From Bordetella parapertussis (GTDB lineage: Bacteria > Pseudomonadota > Gammaproteobacteria > Burkholderiales > SG8-41), in NCBI GenBank assembly GCA_945906815.1, contig CAMDRT010000006.1:1-64000 (forward strand): DNA of 64,000 nt. The letters run 5' to 3'. The notes under the pieces are model-generated. The model was given only the letters and a program-made list of their open reading frames with translations, did not search any database and was not told the origin of the DNA. Of this stretch, positions 1 to 8,436 are shown piece by piece; positions within the stretch are counted from its first letter, which is position 1, and each line of letters starts with the position of its first letter. Position numbers and translations under genes: made by a program.

Positions 1-191
1 GATGTGACAAAGCGGGCAATCGCGCACCACCCCAAAAGTTCGAGAGTTATACTATCACAGCACGGAACGCGACGAAGGCGAGAATCACCCCCGACAGGAG
101 AAGATTGAAGAAAATAGGTCGCATCCAAGAGATCATTGATCTTGTCCCGGAAGTTGCAGGTCCCAACCTATCCAACATGGGGGCTGAAATG

Positions 192-215
192 AAAAAGCCC
201 TCCGAGAGGAGGGCT
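192..215 (-). terminator. Rho-independent terminator, minus strand
   Basis: Read on the minus strand, an 8-bp perfect stem (AGCCCTCC / GGAGGGCT) with a 4-nt loop is followed directly by five T residues. On the plus strand there is no T tract, so it would act on leftward transcription. No gene it serves could be identified. Confidence 0.6.
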
Positions 216-250
216 GACGCTTCCGCTTGGTTACCCCTGAGGGTCACATC

Positions 251-286
251 CACCTTTCGGTGTTCCACCTTTCGGTGTTCCACCTT
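251..286. repeat. 15-bp tandem repeat, two and a half copies
   Basis: CACCTTTCGGTGTTC occurs at 251-265 and 266-280, followed by a partial third copy (CACCTT). Each unit contains a short internal inverted repeat (CACC...GGTG). Function unknown; it lies within the presumed element end. Confidence 0.8.
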
Positions 287-437
287 GCCCGGAAGGGGCA
301 GGTTGGCTCGGGCGTCAACCCAACTCTTAATGCTGGGAAAATATTACGCGCTTGTTGGTGGAAAAGCAATGATTGAGAGCCGTGCCTATCCCCACGCCCC
401 ATGGGGCGAGCTTTTACCTTAAATGGTCAAGTGCGTA

Positions 438-553
438 TTTCGCGTAACGTGATCAGTCGTTTCGCGTGAGCGTGACCGATTTGGGGATGCTGCATGAATA
501 GGGTTTTAGTTCGCCTTGACCGGTTACGCTTTCGGTGAAATCGCGGTCACGCT
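438..553. repeat. Direct and inverted repeats resembling an IS or integration-module end
   Basis: TTTCGCGTAACGTGATCAGT (438-457) is followed by the related TTTCGCGTGAGCGTGACCGA (460-479). The 10-mer AGCGTGACCG at 469-478 recurs inverted at 544-553, and a variant (AGCGTAACCGG) recurs inverted at 520-530. Multiple short repeats of this style are typical of IS21-type ends, but no transposase is present, so the assignment to an IS remnant is only a suggestion. Confidence 0.4.
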
Positions 554-774
554 TTGGTGCAGTGAAACGTCATTCACGATGACGTGACATTGGCAACGCG
601 GCGTCTGTATGTCTATACCGGGAAATTCACATCGGAGACGCAGCAAACCGTGGGACACTGGCGGGACACTGCGGGGCAAAAATGGGGGAAATCCCAGAAC
701 AATGGAAAACAATAACTTGTTGTTTCTATTATTCTTTAGTGTTGCCGACTGTTGTGGACTTATCTATTCTCGCG

Positions 775-835
775 ACTTAAAATCCCTCGCTAGGGTAAAA
801 CCAGCATACCGGTTCGATTCCGGTTCCGGGCACCA
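775..835 (+). pseudogene. 3' half of tRNA-Leu(UAA), attachment-site scar
   Basis: The segment starts at the anticodon loop (CTTAAAA, anticodon TAA at 778-780) and continues through the 3' anticodon strand TCCCT and a long class-II variable region. A perfect T arm follows (ACCGG, loop TTCGATT, CCGGT; 808-824), then the acceptor strand TCCGGGC, discriminator A and CCA (833-835). The 5' half is absent: the upstream bases do not pair with the anticodon stem, and no D arm or GCCCGGA acceptor strand is present. A break in the anticodon loop is a usual crossover point for tyrosine integrases. The intact gene should lie at the other end of the element, upstream of the window. Confidence 0.8.
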
Positions 836-855
836 TTGTTTCCGTTGGGATAAAA

Positions 856-1311
856 ATGATTGTTTATGATCTGGAGTGCGAACACAGCCACTGCTTTGAA
901 GGGTGGTTCGGCTCTGCCGGCGATTTCGATGCGCAAGTCACGGGCAATATTTTATTGTGCCCTGTTTGCAACAGCGCTAATGTGGTGCGCCGGCCCAGTG
1001 CGTCGTATGTGAACACCGGCGCTGTAGAAAAAGCGCCGCGTGAAAAGCAGAAACCTGCCGCCGGTGTGCCCGAACACTATGCGAATATCTCACCGGAAAT
1101 GGTTGCTAGGATCGTCGAGCACATCGTCAAGAATACCGAAGACGTAGGGCGCAAATTTCCGGAAGAAGCCCGCAAGATCCACTACCAAGAAGCCCCCGAA
1201 CGTCACATACGCGGCACCGCTTCGGCGCAGGACGTCGAAGCGTTGCGCGATGAAGGCATAGACGTGGTGTCGCTGCCGTTACCGCCGCATCGCGTTACCA
1301 AAACCCATTAA
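856..1311 (+). CDS. DUF1178 family protein
   Basis: A 151-residue cytoplasmic protein matching the DUF1178 pattern. The N terminus begins MIVYDLECEHSHCFEGWF, and a CPVC motif near residue 36, together with earlier Cys and His residues, looks like a small zinc ribbon. The middle and C-terminal part is charged and helical. The family is common in beta- and alphaproteobacteria and has no established biochemical function. The ATG at 856 gives the family's usual N terminus and length. It is the first chromosomal gene after the tRNA scar and has no operon partner on its strand; the next gene runs convergently. Confidence 0.85.
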   Translation: MIVYDLECEHSHCFEGWFGSAGDFDAQVTGNILLCPVCNSANVVRRPSASYVNTGAVEKAPREKQKPAAGVPEHYANISPEMVARIVEHIVKNTEDVGRKFPEEARKIHYQEAPERHIRGTASAQDVEALRDEGIDVVSLPLPPHRVTKTH

Positions 1312-1342
1312 ATGCGTTTGGGGTCGGGACCTGGCGCGGAGG

Positions 1343-2308
1343 TTATTTTCCCCGCAGTCCCAGTTGCGTCAGCAGTTTCTCCCAGCGCGGGAATTCCTGC
1401 GCGATGCGTAGCCGCAATTGTTCCGGGGTGCTGCCTTGCGCCTCAGTGCCGGCGGCGGTGAACTTGTCGCGCACTTCCGGGGTGTTGATCACGGCCACAA
1501 TTTCGCGATTGAGTTTTTCGATGATGGGCGCGGGCGTGCCGCGCGGCGCGCATACCGAATGCCAGGTGCTCATTTCGTAGCCGAGCACGCCCTGTTCGCT
1601 GATGGTGGGAAGCTCTGGCAAGGTTGCCGTGCGCTTGAGTGTCGACACCCCGAGTGCGCGCAGCCGCCCGCTTTTGACGTAGGGCACGCCGGCACCCATG
1701 GCTTCGAAGACGAACTGGATGTGGCCGCCGAAGAGATCTGTAGCGGCCGGTGCACTGCCCTTGTAGGGCACATGTACCACGTTGATGCCTGCCATTGAGA
1801 CGAACAGCGCCGCCGCCAGATGCGAGGTGCTACCGCTGCCGGCCGAACCATAGTTAAGCGTGCCGGGCTTGTGCTGCGCGAGGCCGATCAGGTCATTAAC
1901 GGAGGTCAATCCTGACGCATGCCGTACCAGCAACACATATGGCACTGTGGCCACTGCGCTGATGGGCGCGAAGTCGCGCCGCGCGTCATAAGGCGCTTGG
2001 GCTGCCAGCAAAGGGGCGCTGATCATCGCGCCCACGCTGCACAAACACAGGGTGTAACCGTCGGGCGCCGCCTTGGCCGCCAATTCCACGCCCAGCATGC
2101 CGCCGGCACCGCCACGGTTGTCGACCACCACGGTCTGGCCAACGCGCTCGCCCAGACTTTGCGCCACCATGCGGCCCACCAAATCGATGGTGCCGCCGGG
2201 CGGAAACGGCACAATGAGACGGATGGGGCGCACAGGGTAGGCTTGCGCCAGCGCGAGCGTCGGCAACAGCAAAGCCCATGCAATCCCACATAAGGTAGCT
2301 CGAACCAT
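1343..2308 (-). CDS. Bug/TctC-type tripartite tricarboxylate binding protein
   Basis: A 321-residue periplasmic solute-binding protein of the Bug family (TctC). It has a signal peptide of about 21 residues ending ALA-QA. The mature start carries the family's YPVRPIRLIVPFPPGG segment, followed by the conserved GSGSTSHLAAALF and VPYKG motifs. Such proteins bind small carboxylates or related solutes and normally feed TctA/TctB membrane subunits, none of which is in the window. It stands alone: a plus-strand gene converges on its 3' side and a divergent glycosyltransferase begins 89 bp upstream. The ligand cannot be predicted. Confidence 0.9.
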   Translation of the reverse strand: MVRATLCGIAWALLLPTLALAQAYPVRPIRLIVPFPPGGTIDLVGRMVAQSLGERVGQTVVVDNRGGAGGMLGVELAAKAAPDGYTLCLCSVGAMISAPLLAAQAPYDARRDFAPISAVATVPYVLLVRHASGLTSVNDLIGLAQHKPGTLNYGSAGSGSTSHLAAALFVSMAGINVVHVPYKGSAPAATDLFGGHIQFVFEAMGAGVPYVKSGRLRALGVSTLKRTATLPELPTISEQGVLGYEMSTWHSVCAPRGTPAPIIEKLNREIVAVINTPEVRDKFTAAGTEAQGSTPEQLRLRIAQEFPRWEKLLTQLGLRGK

Positions 2309-2397
2309 GATCGCTAGACTGTAAGCAGTCGTGCCGCTCCAGTCAATGCGCGGCTAGCCAGTGTTACATTACCTCATCGTCACTGTAGAGGCGTCGC

Positions 2398-3618
2398 ATG
2401 AGGCTGTTGTTCGTGCACCAGAATTTTCCGGGGCAGTTCAAGCATCTGGCACCTGCGCTGGTGCGTGCGGGTCATGAGGTGCGGGCGCTGGCGATTGATG
2501 GCGTAGGGTTGACGCAAATTCCGATGCTGCGCTATACGCTAGGCCGCGGCTCCAGCCGCGAGATTCATCCCTTGGCTGCCGACTTCGAAACCAAGCTGAT
2601 ACGCGGTGACGCGTGTGCCGCGGCAGCGGTGAAAATGAAAAATGCCGGCTACCGGCCGGACGTTATTTTTGCCCATCCCGGCTGGGGCGAGAGCCTGTTT
2701 CTGAAAGACGTGTGGCCGGGCGCGAAGCTGCTGGCGTTGCTGGAATTCTTTTATGCGACGCGTGATCTCGACGTGAATTTTGATCCCGAGTTTGCGCTAC
2801 ACGATGTCGGCAACGACGCGCGTGTGCGCGTGAAAAACGCCAACCTGTTGCTGACCCTGGACGGCATGGACTGGGGCGTCACCCCCACGCACTTTCAGCA
2901 CAGCACCCTGCCGCGCGCTTACGGCAATCGCATCAGCGTCGTGTTCGATGGCATTGATACGCAGAGCGTGCGTCCGCATGCCGCGGCAACGTTCACCCTG
3001 CCCGGCAAAACCCTGCGCGCGGGCGACGAAGTGCTGACCTTTATTAATCGCAATCTCGAACCGTATCGCGGCTATCACCGTTTTATGCGCGCGCTGCCAC
3101 GCATACTAAGCGCACGGCCCAACGCGACCGTGCTCATCGTCGGCGGCGATGAAGTCTCCTACGGCGCCCCAGCGCCGCAGGGCACCACCTGGAAGCAGAT
3201 GTTCTGGGATGAAGTGAAACACGGCCTGGATGCGAGCCGCGTGCATTTTCTTGGGCGCATACCGTATGCCGCGTATGTGAACGTGCTGCAAGTGTCGAGG
3301 TGCCACGTCTATCTGACCTATCCGTTTGTGCTGGGGTGGAGCTGTATCGAGGCGATGAGTGCTGGGTGTGTGGTGGTGGGCAGCGCTACCGCGCCGGTGG
3401 CAGAAGTCATCCGGCACGGCGAGAACGGCTTGCTGGTGGATTTTTTTGCCGGCGATGCGCTGGCAGCCACGGTGATTGAGGTGCTGGCGAGTCCAGCGCA
3501 GCATGCGCATTTGCGCGCCGCGGCACGCGCCACGGCAGTGCAGCGTTACGATCTGGCGAGTATTTGTTTGCCGCAGCAGTTGCAGTTGCTGGAACGGCTG
3601 GCGGCCGGGGCGCTGTAG
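2398..3618 (+). CDS. Glycosyltransferase family 4 protein
   Basis: A 406-residue GT-B glycosyltransferase. The N terminus, LFVHQNFPGQFKHLAPAL, is the signature of the family-4 N-terminal domain (Pfam Glyco_trans_4_3). The C-terminal half carries the GT1/GT4 donor-site segment (LGWSCIEAMSAGCVVVGSAT, about residues 313-332, then E and GENGLLVDFF). It is expected to move a sugar from a nucleotide-sugar donor to an envelope or exopolysaccharide acceptor. ATG 2398 puts the signature at the very start. No other polysaccharide gene is adjacent, so the acceptor is unknown. Confidence 0.85.
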   Translation: MRLLFVHQNFPGQFKHLAPALVRAGHEVRALAIDGVGLTQIPMLRYTLGRGSSREIHPLAADFETKLIRGDACAAAAVKMKNAGYRPDVIFAHPGWGESLFLKDVWPGAKLLALLEFFYATRDLDVNFDPEFALHDVGNDARVRVKNANLLLTLDGMDWGVTPTHFQHSTLPRAYGNRISVVFDGIDTQSVRPHAAATFTLPGKTLRAGDEVLTFINRNLEPYRGYHRFMRALPRILSARPNATVLIVGGDEVSYGAPAPQGTTWKQMFWDEVKHGLDASRVHFLGRIPYAAYVNVLQVSRCHVYLTYPFVLGWSCIEAMSAGCVVVGSATAPVAEVIRHGENGLLVDFFAGDALAATVIEVLASPAQHAHLRAAARATAVQRYDLASICLPQQLQLLERLAAGAL

Positions 3619-3702
3619 CGCGCGCGACGCGGCGGTGTTCTTGACCGCTGGCGTCTGCACCTCTACAGTCCGACCCACCCACCTCTACACGCCATCCCTC
3701 CC

Positions 3703-6066
3703 TTGAAATCACAGCAACGCGGTTACATCGGCGCCTCACTGCCGCGCGCCAACGCCAAACGCCTGTTGGCCGGACGCGGGCAGTATGTTGACGACGTGCA
3801 ATTGCCGCGCATGTTGCACGCAGCGGTGTTGCGCAGCCCGCATGCGCACGCGCGCATCACGCAGCTGGAGGTCGCGGCAGCAGCCCAGGCGCCCGGCGTG
3901 GTGCGCGTGATCACCGGCGCTGACGTGGCCGCGCTTTGCAAACCCTATGTCGGCGTGCTGAAACACATCAAAGGCATGCAGTCCGCGCCGCAACTGCCGC
4001 TGGCGCTGGAGGTGGCGCGTTGGCAGGGCGAGCCGGTGGCGATGGTGGTGGCGCAGTCGCGCGCGCAGGCAGAAGATGCGCTGCAGCACATCGTAGTGGC
4101 GTATCAGGCCTTGCCGGCAGTGACCCATATCGAAACCGCACTGGACGCTGCAACGCCGCTGATCCATGCGCAACTGGGCAGCAATCTGTGTGTGGAACGA
4201 TTGATTGATAGCGGTAGGGTGGACGCGGTTTTTGCCAGCGCGGATCATGTGGTCGAAGCCACGTTCAGCACCGCGCGTCACACGCCGGTGACACTGGAAG
4301 CACGTACCATACTCGTGGATTACAACGCGTCTGATGGCCAACTGACGGTGTGGCATTCCACCCAGGTCCCGTACATGATGCAATGGATTATCGCGCATCA
4401 TTTCAGCCTGGCGGAAAACCAGGTGCGGGTGATTGCTCCCGATGTCGGCGGGGCGTTCGGCCTGAAAATTCATACCTACGGCGACGATATGGCGACGGTG
4501 GCGGCGGCGCTGCTGACTGGGCGCCCGGTGAAATTCGTGGCTGACCGCCTGGAATCCTTTGTCTCGGATTTTCATGCGCGCGGGCACCGTGTGAAAGTGC
4601 GCTGCGCGGTGTCGAACGCGGGTGACCTACTGGCGTTTGATGTGGACGACGTCTATGGCATCGGCCCTTACTCGGGCTACCCGCGCGGCGGCGCGAATGA
4701 AGGCATCCATGTCAGCAATCTCACCGGCGGGCCGTACCGGCAGCGTGTGTATCGTGCGCGTGCGCGAGCGGTGTTTCAAAACAAAGGCATGTACGGTCAG
4801 TATCGCGCAGTCGGACATCCGGTGGTGTGCGCGGTTACGGAAAGCATGGTCGATCTCGCGGCCGAGGCGGTGGGCATGGACCCGGCCGCTTTCCGGCGCC
4901 GCAATTACATCGCGGACAACGCTTACCCCTATACCACTGCCAGTGGCGTTATCTTTGAAAAACTGTCGCAACATGAGTCGCTGGACAAACTGCTTGAACT
5001 GATGGATTACACCACGCTGCGTGCAGAGCAAGCGGCGCTGCGCAAGCAGGGCGTGTATCGCGGCATAGGCCTTGCGAGTTTTGTCGAGAACTCGATGTCG
5101 TCCTCGGCCACGTACGGACAGGGCGGGGCATCGATAGCCTCGCAGGACGCTTGCACCATACGATTGATGCCCACGGGGGGGATCACCGTCGCCACCAGCC
5201 TCACCGAATTTGGGCAAGGTGCGCACGCGGTGGCGGCGCAGGTGGCGGCAACCGCAGTGGGTGTAGCTGTCGAAAACGTGCGGGTGATCATGGGTGACAC
5301 CGAAACCACGCCGTACGGCGGCGGTAACTGGGGTTCGCGCGGCACCGGCATTGGCGGTGAGGCAGTACTCCAAACCGGCAAAGCGCTGCGCGCGAACATT
5401 CTTAATTTTGTGGCGCGCCTGAGCGAATCCGAGGCGTCTCTGCTGGATGTGCGCGACGGCAACGTGGTGGACGCTGCCAGCGGCGTGCTCAAAATGTCGC
5501 TGGAGGAAGTGGCGCGTACCGCGTATTTTCGCACCGAACAAGTGCCCAAGGATTATCAACCCGAACTCACCGTCACCCGCAGCTACGCGCAGAAACACTA
5601 TACGGGCGTGTTCACCAATGGCATACACGCCAGTTACCTTGAAGTCGATCCTGCCACCGGGTTCGTCACGCTGCTCAAGCATTGGGTGATCGATGATGCC
5701 GGTACTGTGGTCAATCCACTGCTGGTGGATGAACAAATTCGCGGCGGCGTGGTGCAGGGCATCGGCGCGGCGTTGTTCGAGCAGTGCCTGTATAGCGATG
5801 AAGGGCAGTTGTTGAACGGCACGTTGGCCGATTATCTGGTGCCGATGGCGGGCGAAATGCCGGATATCATTGTCGGGCACACGCACTCCCCCACCAAAGT
5901 TTCTGAACTCGGTGCGCGCGGCGCGGGCGAGGCCGGCACGGCAGGCGCACCAGCCGCAGTGATGAACGCCATCAACGATGCGCTAAAGCCGTTCAAAGCG
6001 CGGGTGACCGAGCAGCCGTTTACACCGGAGCGCATCTTGCGCGCGCTGGGTAGCGTCACCGTGTGA
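3703..6066 (+). CDS. Molybdenum hydroxylase large subunit (XDH/CoxL family)
   Basis: A 787-residue molybdopterin-cytosine-dinucleotide-binding subunit of the xanthine dehydrogenase/aldehyde oxidase family. It has the N-terminal a/b-hammerhead (RLLAGRGQYVDDVQLPRMLH), Moco-binding segments (DVGGAFGLK; GMYGQYRAVGHP) and, near the C terminus, the GARGAGEAGTAGAP stretch whose Glu is the expected catalytic base. Such enzymes hydroxylate aldehydes, N-heterocycles or CO at an Mo=O/S centre. The start is TTG at 3703; no ATG is usable before the conserved N terminus. The FAD and 2Fe-2S partner subunits are not adjacent. The stop overlaps the next start by 4 nt. Confidence 0.9.
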   Translation: MKSQQRGYIGASLPRANAKRLLAGRGQYVDDVQLPRMLHAAVLRSPHAHARITQLEVAAAAQAPGVVRVITGADVAALCKPYVGVLKHIKGMQSAPQLPLALEVARWQGEPVAMVVAQSRAQAEDALQHIVVAYQALPAVTHIETALDAATPLIHAQLGSNLCVERLIDSGRVDAVFASADHVVEATFSTARHTPVTLEARTILVDYNASDGQLTVWHSTQVPYMMQWIIAHHFSLAENQVRVIAPDVGGAFGLKIHTYGDDMATVAAALLTGRPVKFVADRLESFVSDFHARGHRVKVRCAVSNAGDLLAFDVDDVYGIGPYSGYPRGGANEGIHVSNLTGGPYRQRVYRARARAVFQNKGMYGQYRAVGHPVVCAVTESMVDLAAEAVGMDPAAFRRRNYIADNAYPYTTASGVIFEKLSQHESLDKLLELMDYTTLRAEQAALRKQGVYRGIGLASFVENSMSSSATYGQGGASIASQDACTIRLMPTGGITVATSLTEFGQGAHAVAAQVAATAVGVAVENVRVIMGDTETTPYGGGNWGSRGTGIGGEAVLQTGKALRANILNFVARLSESEASLLDVRDGNVVDAASGVLKMSLEEVARTAYFRTEQVPKDYQPELTVTRSYAQKHYTGVFTNGIHASYLEVDPATGFVTLLKHWVIDDAGTVVNPLLVDEQIRGGVVQGIGAALFEQCLYSDEGQLLNGTLADYLVPMAGEMPDIIVGHTHSPTKVSELGARGAGEAGTAGAPAAVMNAINDALKPFKARVTEQPFTPERILRALGSVTV

Positions 6067-6692
6067 GAACAGCCGCGGTAGCGCTGCTGTGTTGGGGGTG
6101 GGCGGCGTGCGCAATAGCCGAAACTTTTACCGCGCAAGTCATTGCCGTACTCGACGGCGACACCGTCATCGTGCAACAGGCGCGCAAGAAAACCACGATC
6201 CGCTTGGCGGGCATTGATGCGCCGGAAAAATTGCAGGCGTTCGGCCCCGCATCGCGCGAGGCATTGGCGGCGCTGGTGCTGCGCAAGACGGTGCGCGTCA
6301 CTGCCAAAACCGTGGATGACTACGGGCGCGTGGTTGCGGTGTTGCAGTCCGGGCGCATCCATGTGAACGAGGAACAACTGCGCCGTGGCATGGCGTGGGA
6401 ATATTCACACCGCCATTCCGACCAGGCTTTGATGGCGTTGCAGGTGGAGGCGCAGCGCGCACGGCTCGGTTTGTGGGCGGCTGCCAACCCGGTGCCGCCG
6501 TGGGACTTTCGCAAAGCGCATGCGCCCGCGCTGGATGCGGCCGCCAGCGCCTGCGGTAAAAAACGCTATTGTTCGCAGATGGTCACGTGCGAGGAGGCGA
6601 AATTTTATTTCACCCAGTGCCGCCTTAAAACACTGGATAAAAACGGCGACGGCGTGCCGTGCGAAAATCTGTGCCGGCCGAAGGCGCGTTGA
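6063..6692 (+). CDS. Secreted thermonuclease-like protein with excalibur domain
   Basis: A 209-residue protein with a signal peptide (hydrophobic residues 3-19), then a staphylococcal-nuclease-fold domain. DGDTVIV, RLAGIDAPE (with the conserved Arg and Asp) and GMAWEY are recognisable. The C-terminal portion has Cys residues and an excalibur-type calcium motif ending LDKNGDGVPCENLC. A secreted Ca-dependent nuclease is expected. It starts with GTG at 6063, inside the stop of the molybdoenzyme gene (GTGA overlap), so the two are translationally linked although no functional link is evident. Confidence 0.88.
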   Translation: MRTAAVALLCWGWAACAIAETFTAQVIAVLDGDTVIVQQARKKTTIRLAGIDAPEKLQAFGPASREALAALVLRKTVRVTAKTVDDYGRVVAVLQSGRIHVNEEQLRRGMAWEYSHRHSDQALMALQVEAQRARLGLWAAANPVPPWDFRKAHAPALDAAASACGKKRYCSQMVTCEEAKFYFTQCRLKTLDKNGDGVPCENLCRPKAR

Positions 6693-6744
6693 CGCTGGAA
6701 CCGCAGCGGTGGCGATTTGCGTAGGCCCATCACAAGGACATTTC

Positions 6745-6796
6745 GACAGGATTTACAGGATGAAGGTTTTATCCTGTGCATCCTGTTAATCCTGTC
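6745..6796. repeat. Inverted repeat between convergent genes
   Basis: GACAGGATTTACAGGAT (6745-6761) pairs with 6780-6796 with one mismatch, giving a 17-bp stem. Further ATCCTGT-type units lie in the spacer. This resembles the common dispersed palindrome with tandem ACAGGAT units. It fills the gap between two convergent genes and could end transcription on both strands, though it lacks a clean T tract. Confidence 0.75.
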
Positions 6797-6798
6797 AA

Positions 6799-8409
6799 TT
6801 AGAAGTGCCGTGACGCGGTAACCGGTTTGAGCGTCGGGTCGAGCTGCAGTTCGAGCAGGGTGTTTTGCTTGAGAGGGCTGCCCAACTTAGCGAGCGCAGC
6901 ATCCATTTGCGTTGCGGTGGCGGCGGCGAGATAGCGCCAGTCATACAATTTCGCCAGTCCACTGAAATCGATGACCGGCGGCTCTATGGTGAATGACTGC
7001 AGCGGTCCGCCGGCGAGCCGCGAGGCGGCTTCGTTTAATGTGGCATAGCGGCGATTCGCGAATATCACCAGCAAAATGTGGGTGCCGTGATGCGCAGCGG
7101 GCCACAAGGCTTCAGAGGCGTACAAGGCGGAACCATCGCCGATCACCGCGACGATTTGGCGTTTACTCTTGCTCGCAGCCTGCGCGATAGCCGCACCCAC
7201 TGAGGCGGCGAGTCCCCAGCCGATGCCGCCGCTGCCATTGATTAGATACTCGCCGGCTTTGAGTTGCATCCACTGGCGCACATCCGAGGTGGAAAGGCCC
7301 GATTCATCGATCCAGATGGCGTCGCTATATTTTTGCAGCAACGCATGCATCGCCAGTGTCGGATGCAGCACGCTGGGTTTGCGCGCGGGCAGAGCCAGCG
7401 CGGCGCGTGCAGGCTGGCGTCGTTTGCTGCGCGAGGCGAGTGCTGCCGTAATCGCGGCGAGCGCGGGTTTCAGGCGAGTCACCGTCGCCAGCGCGTATTC
7501 GCCGTCCGGCGCGGTGGCAGACACATCATGGCCCAGCCACGCTTTGGGCTGCGGCATATGGGCTTCGCTGTAGAGCGTATTGCGCAGACCACGGCCCCCA
7601 ACGAAAAGCAGCGCGTCGTGCGCGGCCAGGCGGTCCGCCACCTGTTTCAGATTCGGCGGCAGATAACCCGCATACGCCGCCGAGCTGCTGGCGATGGGCA
7701 GTACGCCGGTGTAGGGCGCGGCATACACCGGCGCGCCCAGGGCCAGCGCGAGTTTTTCAAGTTCGCGGCTGGCGTTGTCCCAATGCACCTCTTCGGCGGC
7801 GATGATGACGGGCTTTTTCGCGGCGGCGAGAAATTTTGCGTAAGCGCTGGCTTGATCCTGCGCCAGCGTGGCCAGCGACATCGGCGTCACGGTCGAGGGC
7901 TTGGCATCGATAGCGGTTTCCAGCAGGTCCGGCGGGCAGATCAGCGCCACCGGGCCGAACGGCGGCGTCAGGGCGGTGCGCAATGCGCGGCGGATATTGG
8001 CGGCGGCATCAAAGGTGGTATTGAGCATGAACACCGCTTTGCACACCGTGCCCGCCATTTTCTCCAGCGGCCCCCACAATATGGGATGGGTGTGCAGAAA
8101 GCGCCGGTCTTGCCCGCCCACCAGCACCAGCAGCGGTGTGCCCGCGATGCCTGCGGTGTAGAGCGTGCCCATGCCGTTGCCCAGGCCGGGTGCGACATGT
8201 AGATTGACCACGCCCAGCGAGCGCGTGGCGCGCGCGTAGCCGTCGGCCATCGGTACCGCGGAAACTTCCGACAGCGCGACCACGTATTTTAGTTTGCTGC
8301 GCTGCTCACAGGCTTTGACCAGCGGCAGTTCCGTGGTGCCGGGATTGCCGAAGATGTGGGTGACGCCGTTCTGTTCCAGGGTTTGCAGCAGGAATTCTGA
8401 TATTTTCAT
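6799..8409 (-). CDS. Thiamine-diphosphate enzyme, acetolactate synthase/benzoylformate decarboxylase-like
   Basis: A 536-residue ThDP-dependent enzyme. The N-terminal Pyr domain carries VTHIFGNPGTTELPLVKA and the usual Glu in VALSEVSAVPMADGYARAT. A central domain follows, then a C-terminal PP domain with the GDGSALY...NRRYATLNEA Mg-ThDP motif (canonical GDG...NN, the second Asn replaced by Arg-Arg). Architecture and length match benzoylformate decarboxylase/acetolactate synthase large-subunit relatives that decarboxylate 2-keto acids. It is the last gene of a minus-strand group that also encodes two Bug proteins, a deacetylase and an oxidoreductase, so a catabolic role is more likely than valine synthesis. 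Confidence 0.85.
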   Translation of the reverse strand: MKISEFLLQTLEQNGVTHIFGNPGTTELPLVKACEQRSKLKYVVALSEVSAVPMADGYARATRSLGVVNLHVAPGLGNGMGTLYTAGIAGTPLLVLVGGQDRRFLHTHPILWGPLEKMAGTVCKAVFMLNTTFDAAANIRRALRTALTPPFGPVALICPPDLLETAIDAKPSTVTPMSLATLAQDQASAYAKFLAAAKKPVIIAAEEVHWDNASRELEKLALALGAPVYAAPYTGVLPIASSSAAYAGYLPPNLKQVADRLAAHDALLFVGGRGLRNTLYSEAHMPQPKAWLGHDVSATAPDGEYALATVTRLKPALAAITAALASRSKRRQPARAALALPARKPSVLHPTLAMHALLQKYSDAIWIDESGLSTSDVRQWMQLKAGEYLINGSGGIGWGLAASVGAAIAQAASKSKRQIVAVIGDGSALYASEALWPAAHHGTHILLVIFANRRYATLNEAASRLAGGPLQSFTIEPPVIDFSGLAKLYDWRYLAAATATQMDAALAKLGSPLKQNTLLELQLDPTLKPVTASRHF

Positions 8410-8436
8410 TTTTTAACAAATACTTAGGTAAAAGTT

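Larger units (their letters stand above)
1..774. other. Gene-poor right end of a probable integrated element
   Basis: No reading frame here has a convincing start, family signature or ribosome binding site. The stretch holds a minus-strand terminator-like hairpin, a 15-bp tandem repeat and a set of direct and inverted repeats. It ends at a displaced 3' half of a tRNA-Leu gene. That order is what is expected at the far end of an island integrated into a tRNA gene whose body lies upstream of the window. The island interpretation is inferred; only the scar and the repeats are seen. Confidence 0.5.

Noticed and set aside
47-283. 78-codon minus-strand frame with a hydrophobic C terminus
   Set aside because: A terminator hairpin and the 15-bp tandem repeat lie within it and there is no ribosome binding site. 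Not supportable as a gene.
775-835. A complete tRNA-Leu gene
   Set aside because: The 5' acceptor strand, D arm and 5' anticodon strand are missing.
609-869. 86-codon plus-strand frame
   Set aside because: It runs through the tRNA-Leu remnant and into the DUF1178 start, and shows no protein-like features.
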